64,000 nt of DNA from Melieria omissa (lineage: Eukaryota; Arthropoda; Insecta; Diptera; Ulidiidae): assembly GCA_963971225.1 (NCBI GenBank), contig OZ020267.1, forward strand, positions 71,792,218 to 71,856,217, read 5' to 3'. Below the pieces are notes generated by a model. The model saw only the letters and a program-made list of their open reading frames with translations, did no database searches and was not told the DNA's origin. Position numbers and translations under genes: made by a program. Shown piece by piece: positions 32,721 to 47,400 of the stretch (position 1 is its first letter; each line of letters begins with the position of its first letter).

Positions 32721-34796
32721 CAAAAAAAATCAATATAACAACAACAACTTGTCCCGTTTCGTTTTGCAAAAAAATTAACAAAAATGCTTTAAAAACACCG
32801 AACAAACAACAACCATAACAATAACAAAAAAAACAATAGCAAATTAAACAATGGACGAAAAACCATACAAAAACAATGAATGAATGAATAAGTATTTGGT
32901 TGAAAGTCGCCGGCGGCAGCCAGCCAGTCAGACAGACGGTCGATTGTGTTTAATTTGCGCTCTTTTACAAACGATTGCACAGATTTTAAAACGCGTTGCG
33001 CGTGAAGTGCCGCAGGATAACGTTTAAATATTGGCACAAGGCACAGCGGCAGCAGCGAGTACAAATGGCCGCGGCGACTATTTAGTTTTATTGCGAACGC
33101 ATTTAAGCGTTGAGGCGCCAAATTAAGTGCGATTTATTTTCAAATGCTGCTAAGCCAAGCTTACGCTTTCAAATTCAATTTACTAAACAGCGCACAATGG
33201 CCAATGTCGCATTGCTTCGCTGCGACTGTGGCTGCAGCTGATCGCTGCTGCTGCTGCTGTTGCTGTGCGCCTTTGGCAACGTTTAACCGCACATTAGCGT
33301 CCAGCGAAGCGAAGCACAGCGACGCAGTGGACGCTGTTGGCTACAGGCGATGCCATTCTAAGCACAAAGCCAAACGCCAATGCGGAAAAGTCGTTGAATG
33401 CGGCAAGACGAGTACAAGTGCACCGAGGACATTGAGTATTTGTGCAGCACTCGAACGCTGTGCACCGCATTAAAACGTCACGTCGCACTAATGCAACGAC
33501 CTAATGTGCGCACCCTTCACGCACAAGTGGCATTAGTTGCATGCCATGTGAAATGTACGAAAAGTCCTTAGGAACAATGCGGCAAAGCGGGGGACTGCGA
33601 AGATAATGAGAATAATGATGAAATGAAAATAAATTAAATAAATGGCTTTTAGCTCAAGTTGCAGTGCTGACCGTTTAATGAAGAAAGGAAAAAGTAACAT
33701 ACAGTGGCGTCCAGAGGATTTAGTTTTGTGTAGCCAAGGACTCTGCAATTACTAAAACTACTGAAATTAAGATGAGTATTCGCTCATATATTACTTTATG
33801 ATCTCTTATTGCTGATGCTGTCATTATATTTTTATTTTTTTACTCAGTATTTCAAAGTTTTGCAGTATCCTGAACCATATCTCTGATCAAATATATGAAA
33901 CACAGCCACACCCAACAATCATAAGAAAATTGGTCTTTTTGTATTACTGGGTTTCAATTTCAAGCCGAATTTTTTCATCCAGTGCGTGTAGATTGATAGA
34001 CACATCTCTCTCTCTCTCTCACACACATACATTCGATCCTTAATTATACCCACCTTTCTTGCTCCGCTTCCCTATCGAACCACATTTCACTGCCTTTCAT
34101 CTTAATTATGCGTTCACAGTTCACAGTTGTGTGTGAGTTAGGCGCGAAACTTGCACAATTTCCAATTGCGGTTTTGTGTAATTTACGCAACACCGGAGAA
34201 ATTCTATATAAGCATTCGCTACATATTTATGGAAGTATATAGCAACAAAAACAGGTATTTTAATACAAACAGACACATTGCCCAAAACACGCCATGCAAC
34301 GATAAGCTGACAAGTTTATCGACGCCCACGTTGGCAACGATTTTTTGTTCCTTTTCCTGGCAGTGGGTGTGAATAAGCATTTGCATTGCATTTACTGAAT
34401 TTTCTATAGTGTATAGTAAATGTTTGTTTGCCATTCTGTATTATATAGTAAAAATAGTAAAATTTATTTTTCAACGATTTGAAAAAACGTTGGAAAAACA
34501 AGGAGTCTAATCTATGATCGGTTTGCTAAATGTGAATCTATAAAGTGTCCTGCAAGAAAATCAACAAATTCTATTCATTGAAGGCGATGTTGGGAAGCTG
34601 ATGAGCGACAATAGTTGCTCAAAAAAATAATTAAGTAGTGTCTTTAATTTCACTAAAACACTAAAACATAACAGAGAATTTTTTGCAATACTAACTAAAT
34701 TACTTGATTTCACTTTTCCTGACTTTCTCTCATCCTTTTTATTCTAGATTTAAAATTCAATTTCTGTCCACTTCTGCAATACAACTACGACAAGAA
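32721..34796. other. Unannotated DNA
   Basis: The segment 32.9-33.6 kb is richer in G+C with GCTGCT-type triplets, but its ORFs (up to 110 codons) show no domain. A CT/AC microsatellite lies at about 34005-34030. The rest is ordinary AT-rich DNA. Confidence 0.45.
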
Positions 34797-36130
34797 TTGA
34801 TGAAGATCTACAGATATTACTAAGGATTTTTAGGCGAATCGATGAAAATCTATGGGTACTACTAAGAATTTTGAAAGATCTATGAACATGTCTAGGGATT
34901 TCAAGACAAATTGTGAAGAACTTTAGACACTACTAAGGATTTTGGAAGATCTGTAGACACTACTAAGGACTTTTGAGCGAATTTTTGAAGATCTACAAGC
35001 ACAATCGAGGATTTTGGAATGAATTGATGGAGATCTATAGACACTACTAAGAATTTTCAAAGATCTATAGACCCTACTATGGATTTAGGAAGATCTATAG
35101 ACACTAATAAGGACTTTGGAGCGAATTGTTGAAGATTTATAAACACAATCAAGGATTTTGGGATGAATCGATGGTGATCGATAGACACTATTAAGAATTT
35201 TGAAAGATCTATAGACCATACTATGGATTTTGGAAGATCTGTAGACACTACTAAGGACTTTGGAGCGAATTGTTGAAGATCTATAAACAAAACCAAAGAT
35301 TTTGGGAGGAATTGATGGAGGTCTATAGACACTACTAAGAATTTTGAAAGATCTATAGACCCTACTATGGATTTAGGAAGATCTATAGACACTAATAAGG
35401 ACTTTGGAGCGAATTGTTGAAGATCTATAAACACAACCAAGGATTTTGGGATGAATTGATGGAGATCTATAGACACTACTAAGAATTTTGAAAAATCTAT
35501 AGACCCTACTATGGATTTAGGAAGATCTGTAGACACTACTAAGGACTTTGGAGCGAATTGTTGACGATTTATAAACACAACCAAGGATTTTGGGATGAAT
35601 CGATGGTGATCGATAGACACCATTCAGAATTTTGAAAGATATATAGACCCTACTATGGATTTTGAAAGATCTATAGACACTAATAAGAACTTTGGAGTGA
35701 ATTGTTGAAGATATATAAACAGAACCAAGGATTTTGGGATGACTTGATGGAGATCTATAGACACTACTAAGAATTTTGAAAAATCTGTAAACCCTACAAA
35801 AATTTTTAGAAGATCTATAAACACTACTAAGGATTTTGGAGCGAATGGACAAAGCTCTTTTGATAATACTAATATGGATTGATTGATTGATTCAGAACTC
35901 TGGACATCACCAAGTATTTTGGGATGAGTTAATGAAAATCTATAGAAACTCTTAAACATTTTAGGACCAATTAATGAAGTTCTTTAAAACTACTGAGGAT
36001 TTGGGGACGAGCTATAATGACCTAAAGACACTAATAGGATTTTTGGAATGAATTGCTGGAGATCTATGAAGACTACTAAGATTTTTGAAAGATCTGTAGA
36101 CACTACTTAAGATTTTGGAGCGAATTAATG
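34797..36130. repeat. Tandem array, 36-bp subunit in a 144-bp higher unit
   Basis: The subunit is roughly GATCTATAGACACTACTAAGGATTTTGG plus a short linker. The marker CTACTATGGATTT recurs near 35076, 35219, 35363, 35508 and 35651 (143-145 bp apart, four 36-bp subunits). The flanks are more degenerate. Long minus-strand ORFs (111-188 codons at 35057-35959) are artefacts: 36 and 144 are multiples of three, so an open frame stays open. Confidence 0.9.
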
Positions 36131-36984
36131 AAGATCTAATGACATTACTAAGAATATTGTGACAAAGAAATGGAGCAACTACTTTTGAGTTTAAGTGCGA
36201 GAAAAAGGTAGCCAACAAAACAGCTGATTAAGTTTCATTGGATATTTAAAGAATTTTTCAATAGCCATGTCTAAGCTTTGAGGACTTTTTGCTCTGACGT
36301 CTGAGGTAGCAACGCTATAATATATAGACGTTTGTGTTCACCTATTCAACAATATCTCGAAATGGTTGAAAATCATGAAAATGTTAAAATTGAATGACAT
36401 TGAATTCACTTCTAATTGCAATAAAAGCATTCATCATAACTTATACACATATATCTTTTTAATTAAATTGGAAACTTTAATTTATCCAATAACTTTTCTA
36501 CAGTGGCTCTGCAGATACTCTCCCTTGCTCTACGTTTTCTTTATCTTCATCTATTCGTCTCTTCGTTCTAATACACTGAAACTACTTGGAATGAGCCAAG
36601 TCAAGCCATTTAAGTGCATTTTTGTTAAGTCAGAAGACGTGAAAGGACTAAGATATGAATTGAAGTTCCAAGGGTGTTGAGTCAATGAGTGACAGCTAAA
36701 GTGTGGCGCACTAAAACACTGAAAGAACACTATCAGCTAAACACTGAGAATGTTTAGAAATTGATTGAGAAAGTGATTCAAAAGTCTATTACAAAGATTG
36801 GTTGCATTGCCTGGGGCTAAGCGGTGATCTAACTAGTCGAAAACGGAAAACTGAAAAATTTACTTAAACCCGTAACGATGTTCTATGAAATAAAACAGTG
36901 TCTGATTGGCGGATGGCAATTTTTTTTTTGTAATTTGGAGGAGTGTTTTTTATAATTTCCATCTACTTCTTGCGGATAGCAATG
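36131..36984. other. Unannotated DNA
   Basis: No gene recognised. One 104-codon plus-strand ORF (36366-36680) has hydrophobic stretches but no family I can name. It is most likely chance. Confidence 0.4.
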
Positions 36985-37080
36985 GAGGTGGACGCCCTAG
37001 CTAGGAATTGAACCTGTAGCCTCTGGCATGAAAACCCAACACACTACCAGATGCACTGTCGAGACTAACTTTTCAAGCGA
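36985..37080 (-). mobile_element. tRNA-derived SINE-like head, minus strand
   Basis: On the minus strand box B is GGTTCAATTCC (37014-37004), preceded by CATGCCAGAGGCTACA and a box-A-like GTGCATCTGGTAG. An A-rich stretch lies about 65-80 bp downstream (plus 36910-36935). It is related to the heads at 30.0 and 50.0 kb. Confidence 0.5.
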
Positions 37081-38640
37081 TGCATGCGACATAAATTTAC
37101 CCCGAGCAAGACTGATCGCTATGCGGGTCCATCATAAATTGAAAATTTATTCGTGAAAATGCAACAATTTTGTGGTAAAAAGTGCTCGTACGCGACATGC
37201 CACTTTGGACGTATAGTTGTGGCTATGAGTATGTGTGTGTGTGCATGCGCCTGAGTGTATGAGTGCGGCTCGTATGCGGATGCGGTGTGGCGTCAATGTT
37301 GGCGTTGGTGCTGCTGGTGTTGCGGTGCGCGGAAGCCCTCTCGCCCATCTCTGCGCACAGCGTACAGCGTTCAGTGGCGCTTATTGTTGTCGTTGTAGTA
37401 GGTGAATGTGTGCGTGTGCTGGCGCTGTTCGTTAACAGGCGCATAATGCGTTTGCGCAGTTTATATCGAACGGCACCTTTACAAAAGCGTTAAAACTTTC
37501 GGCGCAGCGAAGCAATGTAACCGCAGCGATAAAATCGAAAATCGATTGTAGCAATTTGCGGTCGCAGCCAAAAGTTGGTAAATTGCACGCATCAGTGTGC
37601 GTACGTGTGTGCACGAGTGTGCGTGTCCGTGTGTGTGCATTCGCGGGCCAGCGCACGTGTGCAGCATGTGAGGCGTGAATCCAGGACGCTGACGATGGCG
37701 CGTGAGCGTTTATTTCGTTGCTTGCCGCGTAAAACGGCAAATTTAAAGCTGCACCCGCGCAGAAATAATGAAATTTCACTGCAGCAATGCAAGCAGTAAA
37801 AAACAAACAAATGCCACAATGAAGCGAAAAAATAAATTTGACGAGTTTTTGGTTTTGCCACATGGCCGACGTCGCTGTCGGTGTTGGCTTGAATGAGTTG
37901 GCTGAAATATAGTTTGTGGGCGAGAAAAAAGCGTGTGAACCTTTTTCGGTCCAACAATGACATTGGCAGCGTTGGCTGTGCAAGCGATATATCATGTTAA
38001 TTGCTTAAAAAATTGCAATTCGAAAACGCAGCAGCAGTGTTATTGAATTTCTGATCAGTTGCTGGATTGTGGCAACTTTGGGCTGTAATTGATTTTTGCT
38101 ACATGTGTGGGGAAAAATTCTGACTACAACAGCTTATAAGCAATGCTGTCTTAACAATCGACTATAGACCAGAAAATTGAAATACTGACAGCACTAAATT
38201 CGCATCACTTCAATCATACTTTGTGCTACTATTCGCCATAGCGAATTCCGTTCCGCCCATTGCAACATAACATTTCAGTGCCGCCGCCAGCAAGTCTCAC
38301 AAGTCTCACAATATTATTGTTTGTACAATAATCTGCCAATAAATTTCGAGCACTTAAAAGTCAACATTTCCATCATTCGTCAGCAACGACCGACAACTCA
38401 TTTCATGAAATGCCTTTCACACAATTAAACAGACGCCAACTCATAAAATTTGAGCGTAAACCCACTGCCAGACATGGATGCAAAGCAATGTTCTTGAAAG
38501 ACAAGGAAAGCATGAATAAGTATGGAAAAGTTTTGTAGTGCGACTAGAGCAACTAATTTATGCTCTACGCTGACTTTCTGTGGAGTGATGTTAAATGTTG
38601 GTTCGTTTTTAATTGATAAATCAGTAAGAAGATTTATTTG
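37081..38640. other. Unannotated DNA, GC-richer around 37.2-37.8 kb
   Basis: GT/CA-rich patches and several ORFs up to 187 codons on both strands, all overlapping each other. None has a recognised domain, and the mutual overlap suggests composition rather than coding. Confidence 0.4.
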
Positions 38641-38649
38641 ACACCAACA

Positions 38650-39890
38650 GTGATGGACACCCACTCGATACTTGAGTTCAAGCAACTCAATAAGTCGACT
38701 CCTGATGATGAGGATCTATTAAAAGCATTTCTGCGATTCTTTCTTGAATGCCAAGTTCTCGTACTTATAGCGATAATAACTCTAGCATTCGGAATCGATT
38801 CCGACATATAGTGAGTTTCTTCATTAGGAGTTAACGCTTCTGTGGGATGCTTCAAACGACTCTATAGGTAAAATTTTGATGATGTCGACCCATTAGATAC
38901 ACTTCTCTTACCCTTCCTTAATTACAAAGTTGTCGTATGTGACACTTGCATTCTGAGCCGATTGCGACTCTTGAAGACTATTCTGATCTATCGATAGTTT
39001 CTTCATGAAGTGTAAACGCTCTGGTCTCATGATTCAAACCACTCAATAGGTCAGCTCGTGATGATGTCGATCCATTAAATACACTTTTCTTATTCTTCCT
39101 TGAATGCAGAGTTTTGTATGTGACACTTGCATTCTGAGTCGTTGGTGACATTTGAAGACAGTTCTAGTCTACAGAGAGTTTCTTCATGAGGAGGTAAAAC
39201 TTCGGCCTTTTGGTTCACACCACTCAATACTTTGACTTCTGATGATGCCCATTCATTAAATGCACTTCTCCGATTCTTTTTTGAATGGGGAGTTGTCGTA
39301 CTTAAGGTGATGGTGGCTCTAGCATCCGGAATCTGTTTCGACCCATAATGAGTTTCTTAGGCCAGAGATAACTCTACTGTTTCGCTTCTGTTAATGAAGA
39401 CATTAAATACACTTCTCTTATTCTTCCTTGATTACGAACTTGTCGTATGTGACACCTACATTCAGAGTCAATGGTGACACTTGGAGGCTGTTCTGATCTA
39501 AATAGGGTTTCTTCCTGAGAAGGTATCGCTTCGGGCTCTAGGTTCAAACCACTTAATAGGCCAACTCCAGGTGATGCCGATTCGTTAAATGTACTTCTAA
39601 GATCCATCCTTGAATGCGAAGTTGTCGTACTTAAGGCGATGGTGAGTCTAGCATTGGGAATCTATTCTGATCTAAAGAGGGTTTCTTCTTGAAGAGGTAT
39701 CGCTACGGACTCTAGGTTCAAACCACTCAATAGGTCTATTCCTGATGATGAGGATCCATTAAATGCACTTGTCCTTGATCGTTCGTTGAATGTGTTCTGA
39801 TCTAAAGAGAGTTTCTTCATGAGGAGGTAACGCTTCGATTTCACGGTTCAAACCACTCAATAGGTCAACTCCTGATGATGTCGATCCATT
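38650..39890. repeat. Tandem array, about 175-185 bp unit, 7-8 diverged copies
   Basis: The marker CTCAATAGGTCAACTCCTGATGATG, or variants of it (first bases CTCAATAGG), recurs near 38690, 38870, 39054, 39229, 39558, 39730 and 39858. Units also share GTCGTATGTGACACTTGC and GAGTTTCTTCATGAGG. Copies differ at many positions, so the array is older than those at 3.1 kb or 18.4 kb. Confidence 0.85.
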
Positions 39891-39892
39891 TG

Positions 39893-42639
39893 TTAAACTT
39901 CTCCACCCAAACCTGGTAAGAAGCTTTTCTTCATAATGTAGAGTCGTTGATCCTGTGGGACTGAAAAGTGCCTTTGGAAATGTTGTAACGTTCTGATTTC
40001 AACTTCATTTTGGCAGCTTTGACATGGATACAGGTAAAAAAAATAGAGGGTGCTGCGGTGGCTTTCATGAGCTGTCATACCTCTAGTCAAACAAATATAT
40101 GTAGAAAACATGTATGCTGTTTTTCTCTCCAGTTAGAACTTAGAACTCCATTCACAGTATACGGAATACATACATATATCACATTTGCTGGATCTAGAGT
40201 TTCATACGAATTAGGAACGCCAAGTTAGACATTTTTTCATAGGCAATTTTGGGTTACATTGGGTTTCAGAAGGGGAATTTCTGCACTTACAATTTCACTC
40301 ATAGACCCTGCTTGGTGCATTTCTAGCGCTTTGATTTCAGTATTGGCTTCTCTATCTTTTGGGGTTTCATACGAATCTACGTTAGATTACAGAAGGGGTG
40401 TACACACACATCCACTCGGACAGCCTGAAGGGTTCATTGTCAACTCCTTCGATTTAAGAGTTTCAGCCCTTCTTTATCTGCTATGTTATTCGCTGTTGAT
40501 TCAGATGAAATCTAGATTCTTGGAATCGTGGAAACCATTTGGGCTTGGTGTGGAAATTGTGTTGATGAGAATTCTGTGCATCGATCTGCGAATCCATCAA
40601 GGACCTGACCCCAAAAATCTCAAGTTGTTGCTTCTTTATTGATTGACAATTGTACTTTCAGAGGATTTCATGTTTTTTTTTCGATTGAAAGTGCAGCTAC
40701 CCAAAGAAACTTGTTTCTTGTTACATATATTTTGTTGCTGGCTACAATGAAGAATCCAACTTGGTGTTGCACATTGCTCCAGACTGGACCGTTCAAAGCA
40801 CTTTCAAGCATTTTCCAGCACTTTCTTAACTGAGCCATTGGAAAATATAACAGAATACAAATAATTAGAAAGCTTCGTTTCGCTTCTGGTTTTGATGTCT
40901 TTAGGTTTTCTTGAAAACTACATAGAAGATTAAAGTGCCACTTTTCGTGCCACGCCTTGAACTAATTTTATTTTCAATAAATTATGCAAATAATTTCGTT
41001 ACACAGCTTAAATTTTGCTACTCCTTTCTTATTAGTGGTTGCACAAAAAACCAAGAAAATAATAATGTTTTGGATTTTCATGTTTTGTTTACCATTATTA
41101 AGATTTTGTGTTGTTGTTGCTGTGTGCCACATAAATATTTTAAAAACAATAAATTTTGAAGCGTTGTTTATTAAAATCAGACGCCAGCAGCTGAAATAAC
41201 GATTAATCAAGATTAACGCCTTTAAAATGAGTTGGCAAGCGGCGCTGTGTTCACGTCCGCCAAAGGAAATCAAGTCGAGCAGCTGGTGCGTTGGGCGCCT
41301 TTGGCAGCAGCAGCAGCCGCAGCAGGAGCACACTTTTGCCCAAACGACCAACCAGTCAACCAGGCGGCCATCCGCCGCATGGCTTTCAGCCATTCGGATT
41401 CATCAATCTTGCTGGCGTATCAGCGCATCATGCTTATTAGCTCGATTTTCCGGAACGGCTCTGTGTGTGTTACCAAGTGTATGCATCTGTCTATGTGTGT
41501 GTGTGTGTGAGAGAGTGGCGTTGTAAATTTCAGGCGCAAGCGGCTGCCATGACGCAGGCGACTTTTCGTCTGGGCCATCTCGGTGCGTGCTGCGGGCTGA
41601 CGGCTCGGCTTATCGGCATTTATGCTGTTTATTACTAATTTGCTCAAGTCCATTAAAAAAGGGTTGCCATTTTAATTTACTTTATTACGCAGCGCAGTGC
41701 ACAGTGCGCCTTCTTACCTATGCGACCAACGTTGAGTGGATTGGGATCGCACTTCACAACTCCACACTACAGACTTGCACTGCCTAGAATCGCTTACACT
41801 GATGGTAACTGTACTGTTTTGTTGTTGCTTTTGTGCTGTTGTGAATTGCAAATGTTGTGTACGTTTTTGCTGCCGAGTAGCCGTCGACGAAATTCATACG
41901 TCATTGCCTTTCGCTGCCTGATTTGGTTGGTTAAATTTTGTGCGTTGCCTGGGCCGTTTGCCATTTTTAATTAGTTTACAAAATAAAAACTCATAAAATT
42001 GTGCAAGTTATGAAATCGACGTGAGTTGGTTGCGCGCTGCCTTAATGCCTTCACGCCATGACAGTCATAAATTAGAGGTTAGGAATTTGTTGAGGTGGGG
42101 GGACGAGGCGACCCTTTACGAGAAGGTTGTAGTTGAATGTATGAACTAGGAATGAGGGTGGAATATTGTTTTATGGGTACAGCAGCTCTATTCCAGCGAT
42201 GACTTGTGGGATTTCGGCCTTGAGCCCGGGGAGCTCAGGAATCGTTTGTGGGTTATTTGCATAGAGCAGAGATTGCAGAAAATCCCAAAGAAAGAAATCC
42301 CACGGTGCTAAATTGCACTGTCTTAAGTTTTATTCAGTGAGCTATTGACGTCTCGCCAAAAAATGTTTTGAGATGAAGAAAATAAATATTTTCAGATATA
42401 GCTAATGCAACTCTCTCAAATTTTTTTTGGACATTGAAGAAGAATGTTTAAATTATAAGCTGTGAAAAAAAATGTTTTGTAAAAAGACCTTACAAAGTGA
42501 GATGAAACGTCACAAAGATCCGCAACGTTACTGCGGATGCGGGTTTCACATACGAAAACAAACTTGGATTCTAGTTTTGAATGAGACTGAGAATATGAAT
42601 TGAAGTTTTTATCCGAAGGCGAAAGCGGACACAGATAAA
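39893..42639. other. Unannotated DNA
   Basis: No gene recognised over about 2.7 kb. A GT run lies near 41490-41510, with GCAGCAGCC triplets near 41305. ORFs of up to 139 codons on both strands have no domain I recognise. Confidence 0.45.
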
Positions 42640-43430
42640 TAATAAATAAATTAGTTAATAAATAAATAAATAAAAAAAATAAATTAACAAATAAATTAAA
42701 TAATTAATAAATAAATGAATAAATTAATAAAAAAATAAATATATAAATAAATAAATTAATTAATTAATAAATAAAAAAATAAATGAATTAATTAATTAAT
42801 TAATGAATAAGTAAAAAAATAAATAATTAATAAATAAATAAATAAATTAATTAATTAATAAATAATTAATTAATAAATAATTAATAAATAAATAAACAAA
42901 TAAATAAATAATTAAATAAACAAAAATATATGAATAAATAAATTAATAAATTATTAAATAAATAAATTAAAAAATTATAGTTAATAAATAAATAAATAAA
43001 TAAAAATTAAATAAATAAATTAATTAAATAATTAATAAATAAATAAATTAATTAAATAATTAATAAATAAAAACATTAATAGTTCATTAATAAATACAAA
43101 AAAAAAATTAATCGATGAATAAATATATAAATAAATAAATAAATATATAAATACATAAATTAATTAATTAATAATAATTAATTAATAATAATTAATTAAT
43201 TAATTAATTAAATAAATTAATTAAATAATAATAATAAATAAATAAATAAATAAATAAATTAATTAAATTTAATTAATTAATAAATTAATTAAATAATAAT
43301 AATAAATAAATAATTAATTAATTAATTAATTAATGAATGAATGAAATAGATAAAAATAACTAAATGCATAAATAAAAAATAATTTAATAAATAAATATAG
43401 AAATACATATTTTAATAAATAAATAAATGT
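42640..43430. repeat. AT-only low-complexity tract, (TAAA/TTAA)n
   Basis: About 790 bp built almost entirely of TAAATAAA, TTAATTAA and ATAATAAT words, with G and C nearly absent. No pure monomer dominates, so it is a degraded mixture of TAAA and TTAA repeats. Confidence 0.9.
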
Positions 43431-44237
43431 TCCAAAACGAATCCTGCTGACTATTTAGAGTTCAAAAATGAATCCTGCTGTAGATTTTGTATTCAAAGAC
43501 GAATGCCAATGCAGATTTTGTATGTAAAGGCGAAAGCGATTTTATGTGCGAATTCGTATCGTTGAATAATGCAAATTTCTGGTGAATGTAAATGAAAATG
43601 CGAATGAAAATATGTGCCACATCTCTAATTTGAACTATGGCAAAGGTGCGGAAATGCTTTTGTAGCAGCAACCAGTTGAAGTTTCCGGGTTGAAAACTGT
43701 AGCACGTTGAAATCTGTAGTTATTAATGTTAAACTTAATGCAGTAGTTTTCATTTTTAATGATGGCAAAGTTAGAAAGTTTTAATGAAAACATATTTAAT
43801 TTAAATAAAAGTCATAAACATGAAAACATTAAAATAAAAACCATAAACAGAGAAGCAAATATGTTTTATTATAATTAAGCTGCAAATTGGACCCTTTATT
43901 ATGCAACAGAAGCCATCATACACCGAAGAATGACAGTGAGTGGTTTGAGTCTAGAGTTGGCAAAAGGTTTTTGCATTAGAAACCTTGGAAGCTCAACAAA
44001 AATAAATAAAATATGAATTAATCTGACGTTGTGTATTGAAACTTTGGCTTTCTGAATCTATCTTATTTTAAGTTTGACTTGGAAAAAATGAAATAAAAAA
44101 TGGAAAAAAGTTTACATAAGAATTTTACAATAAAGGGTTCAGAGCAACTCAAGTTTTGTTTTCAAACTAAGCCTCCGTGATTACAGCATTGAATCACAAG
44201 TCTGAAGGTTGGAATTCATGCGTTTACTTAAAAAGAA
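43431..44237. other. Unannotated DNA
   Basis: AT-rich, no gene recognised. It borders the target duplication of the full-length LINE. Confidence 0.5.
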
Positions 44238-44249
44238 CTACATAAATAT

Positions 44250-44401
44250 TTATTTTTTATTTATTTATTTACAAGAGAAATAATTATAGAATAATTATTG
44301 CACTAAAGGAAAAAGCACTGGCTACCATGGCCTTCGGCTCTCATTAACTAAATTTGCATAATGTATGAAATTACAGTGTTGGGGTTATCTTTTACAGCAA
44401 T
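44250..44401 (-). other. 3' UTR and TAAA-type tail of the I-like LINE
   Basis: Follows the ORF2 stop. It is AT-rich with one GC-richer patch (GAGAGCCGAAGGCCATGG on the minus strand) and ends in about 30 bp of TAAA-type repeat next to the target duplication. Such tails are where reverse transcription starts during target-primed insertion. Confidence 0.85.
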
Positions 44402-47400
44402 TTAAATGTCTTTAATATTACAAAGTTCTAGGAATTTATTAATAGCACTAATATTATCTATATTGATTGACTTCAGGCAGTTTGAAGGATTCGCATTATT
44501 AAATATTGATCTCCTGATTTGATTAAGCTCGGGACATTCGTCGATGATATGCGTGACTGAAAAATGTGAAGAGTTGCAAAAGCGACAAGTTGGCTTAGCA
44601 GTTCCATCTAAGAGATAGCTGTGTGTTGCTATAGTATGGCCTATCCTAAGGCGCACAAACGTTCTCAGGCTTCGGCATGTGCAGTCTGGCGGATACAAAG
44701 GTTTTGCACCGGTTGGATTATGGGTTTTGTAATGGTGTTGGTAATTCATCCATTCACTGGTGTGTTCAGCCCTGCATGTGATGAAAGCTTGTTTGCGTAT
44801 GTCCTTGGGTGTAACGTAACCGAACAAATGTAGAGGTTGTCTAGCAGCATACTTCGCTTTTTCATCGGCCAGTTCATTGCCTCGAATGCCAGCGTGTCCC
44901 GGCACCCACATGATTTTTATTTTATGTTTGTTATTAAACAACACCTTTCGAATATTTTCGATCAGCACTGTGTCATTTGCTGTGTTTAAGAGCGCATCTA
45001 TAACGGATTTGCTGTCACTACATATAATGTACTTTAGACCAGTTCGAGAGGCAAATAGTACAGCTTCATGTAAGGCGGCCGCTTCGGCTGTAAATACTGA
45101 GCAGTACGTTGGCAATATCCCGACAGCTATTGAGACACCTAGGTCATTTGTTACTGCAAACGTAATACCGGTATCTGATTTTGATCCATCAGTAAAGATG
45201 AACTCCCACTCTGCTTTGTAGGGCTCAATTGTTTCATTGTATAGTTGGCGATATACATGTAGATTGGTGGCGTTTTTTGGATACTTAATTAAGCTGTTAA
45301 TAAAAGATGATTTGGGAATTAACCACGGTGGATGGGTTGCCGCCTCAATTAAAACTGGATCTGCTACAATGTTAAGCTGTGTGGCTAGCATTAAGCATCG
45401 TGTCAGCGTTGAAGTTTTATTATTTTGACGTTTGTGTAGCATGGACGATTGTATCGAGTTGTACATAAGCTTGTTTTTGCAGTGCAGCAATCTTGGAATA
45501 AGCATCATTGTATTGTATGTTGTTCTAAAAGGGATGTCTGGTAGTCCTGCTTCAGTTAAAATTGCTTTGATGGGCGATGTAGGAAAAGCGCGAATACTTC
45601 TTCTGGCCGCTGCGTGATATGGAGGTAACAGGAGTTTAAGATGAGATTTAGCGCAGTGCCCGTATATTGGAAGTGCAAAATCGATTTTTGATAGTATTAG
45701 TGCTTTAGTAATATTAACAAGTGTTGACATGTGTATTAGAGAATGCTCAGAAGAAAGGTATTTTATAATATTTAGTCTTGAAAGTAAGCTTAACCTAGTA
45801 TATTTACAATGTTCCTTAAACGTAAGTTTTTTGTCAAATATTAAACCCAAAATTCTCAGCGTGTTAGAGTGTGGAATTACAGTGTTAGATAGGGACAGGC
45901 TAGGAAAAGTACATTTATGTTTTCTGCAAATGTGAAACGTTGAACTTTTGCTCGCAGATATGTTGGTGCCCGATGATTTGGACCAGTTAGAGATGCCAAA
46001 AAGAATGTCAGAGAAAATAATTTGTATTTGCCTTAAGTCTTTTAAATCTGAGAATATAAGGACGTCGTCAGCATAAATTAGATGGTTGACCAAAGCGTGT
46101 GAGGAAATAATGAAACTAAGTTCATTAAAAGCTATTATGAATAAAGTAACGGAAAGTGGCGAACCTTGTGGTATACCATTAAACTGTGGATGTAAATTTG
46201 AACGATGGTTATTTACGCTAACAAAGAATTTACGATGAAGAAAAAAAGATTTAACAATATTATAGATTTTCTTTCCTACACGCCATTGTTTTAATTCTCT
46301 CAAAACAATATGAGCTCCAATTTTATCGAAGGCTTTTTCAAAGTCTAAGCTTAAAACAGAAACGTGGTTTCTTGAGGCTAAAGAGGTGGAAGCAAAATTT
46401 TCGAAGTATAGAAGAGGGTCAATGACACCTAATCCTTTTTGAAAACCAAACTGATGCGGGCTAATAAGTTCTTTTTGTTTGGCATACCACATTATCCTAT
46501 TAGCAATAATTTTTTCCAGAATTTTTGATATGCAAGGAATTAAAGATATAGGTCGAAAGTTAGAAATGTAGGAATTGGACTGATTGGCCTTAGGAATGGG
46601 GACAACAGCTGCGATTTTCCAATCTTGGGGATAGATGCCTTGTTCAAAGATGGAGTTATATAGTTTAACCAGTCGGGATTTAAGGATGAAAGGAAGGTTT
46701 TTAAGGAGAGGGTATGATATTTTATCGGGGCCAGGAGTTTTTCCTGACATCGACAAAATTGTGGAGTCAAATTCTTCTGTGGTGATCGGGGATTCGGTGA
46801 GGATGGCTTTAGGGCAAGGCGAAGGATTTATGTAATTTTCTGCTATAATGTGGGTTTTCAGATTGGTGAAAGTAGGGTGAAAGTTTGAGCAATGTGAATT
46901 GCTTGACCATGTTGCTGCAAATTGCTCAGCAATGTTCTCGGGGGCATAAATGGGGCCTTGAGGGGAATGAATAAAGTCGATTTTATTGTATCGGTATGTA
47001 CCAGACAACGCTTTTATGTCCGACCATATCTTTTTGGGGTTAGAGGTTGGATTGATATTAGCAGTGAGATTTTCAAAAGATTGTTTTTTTGCAGTTTTTA
47101 GTTCCCTTCTAAACGCAGCGTTTGCTTTTTTGTACTTCACTAAATTCTCTATAGTTCTATTCTGCTTGTAATACGCCCAAAAGGATTGCTTTGTATGTCT
47201 TAAATTTGCTAGTAAATTAGACCAATAAGGAAGTTTGGCTGCAAATTTTTTTGTGCTGGTTTGCGGGATAGAAATGTGAGCTGCAGAACGGATAATAGTT
47301 TTTATTGCTGCTGCTTCTGCGTTGATGTTTTTGGATATTGCTTTTTTTGTAGTTAGAGATTCGATGAGGGCACAATACTTTTGCCAGTCTGCTTTGTCTG

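Noticed and set aside
35057..35959. Minus-strand ORFs of 111-188 codons with an internally repeated protein
   Set aside because: The DNA repeat period (36/144 bp) is a multiple of three, so frames stay open without selection. Three different frames are open over the same DNA.
37432..37995. A 187-codon minus-strand ORF as a host gene
   Set aside because: It overlaps other ORFs on both strands, has CA-repeat-derived Thr/His/Arg runs and no recognisable domain.
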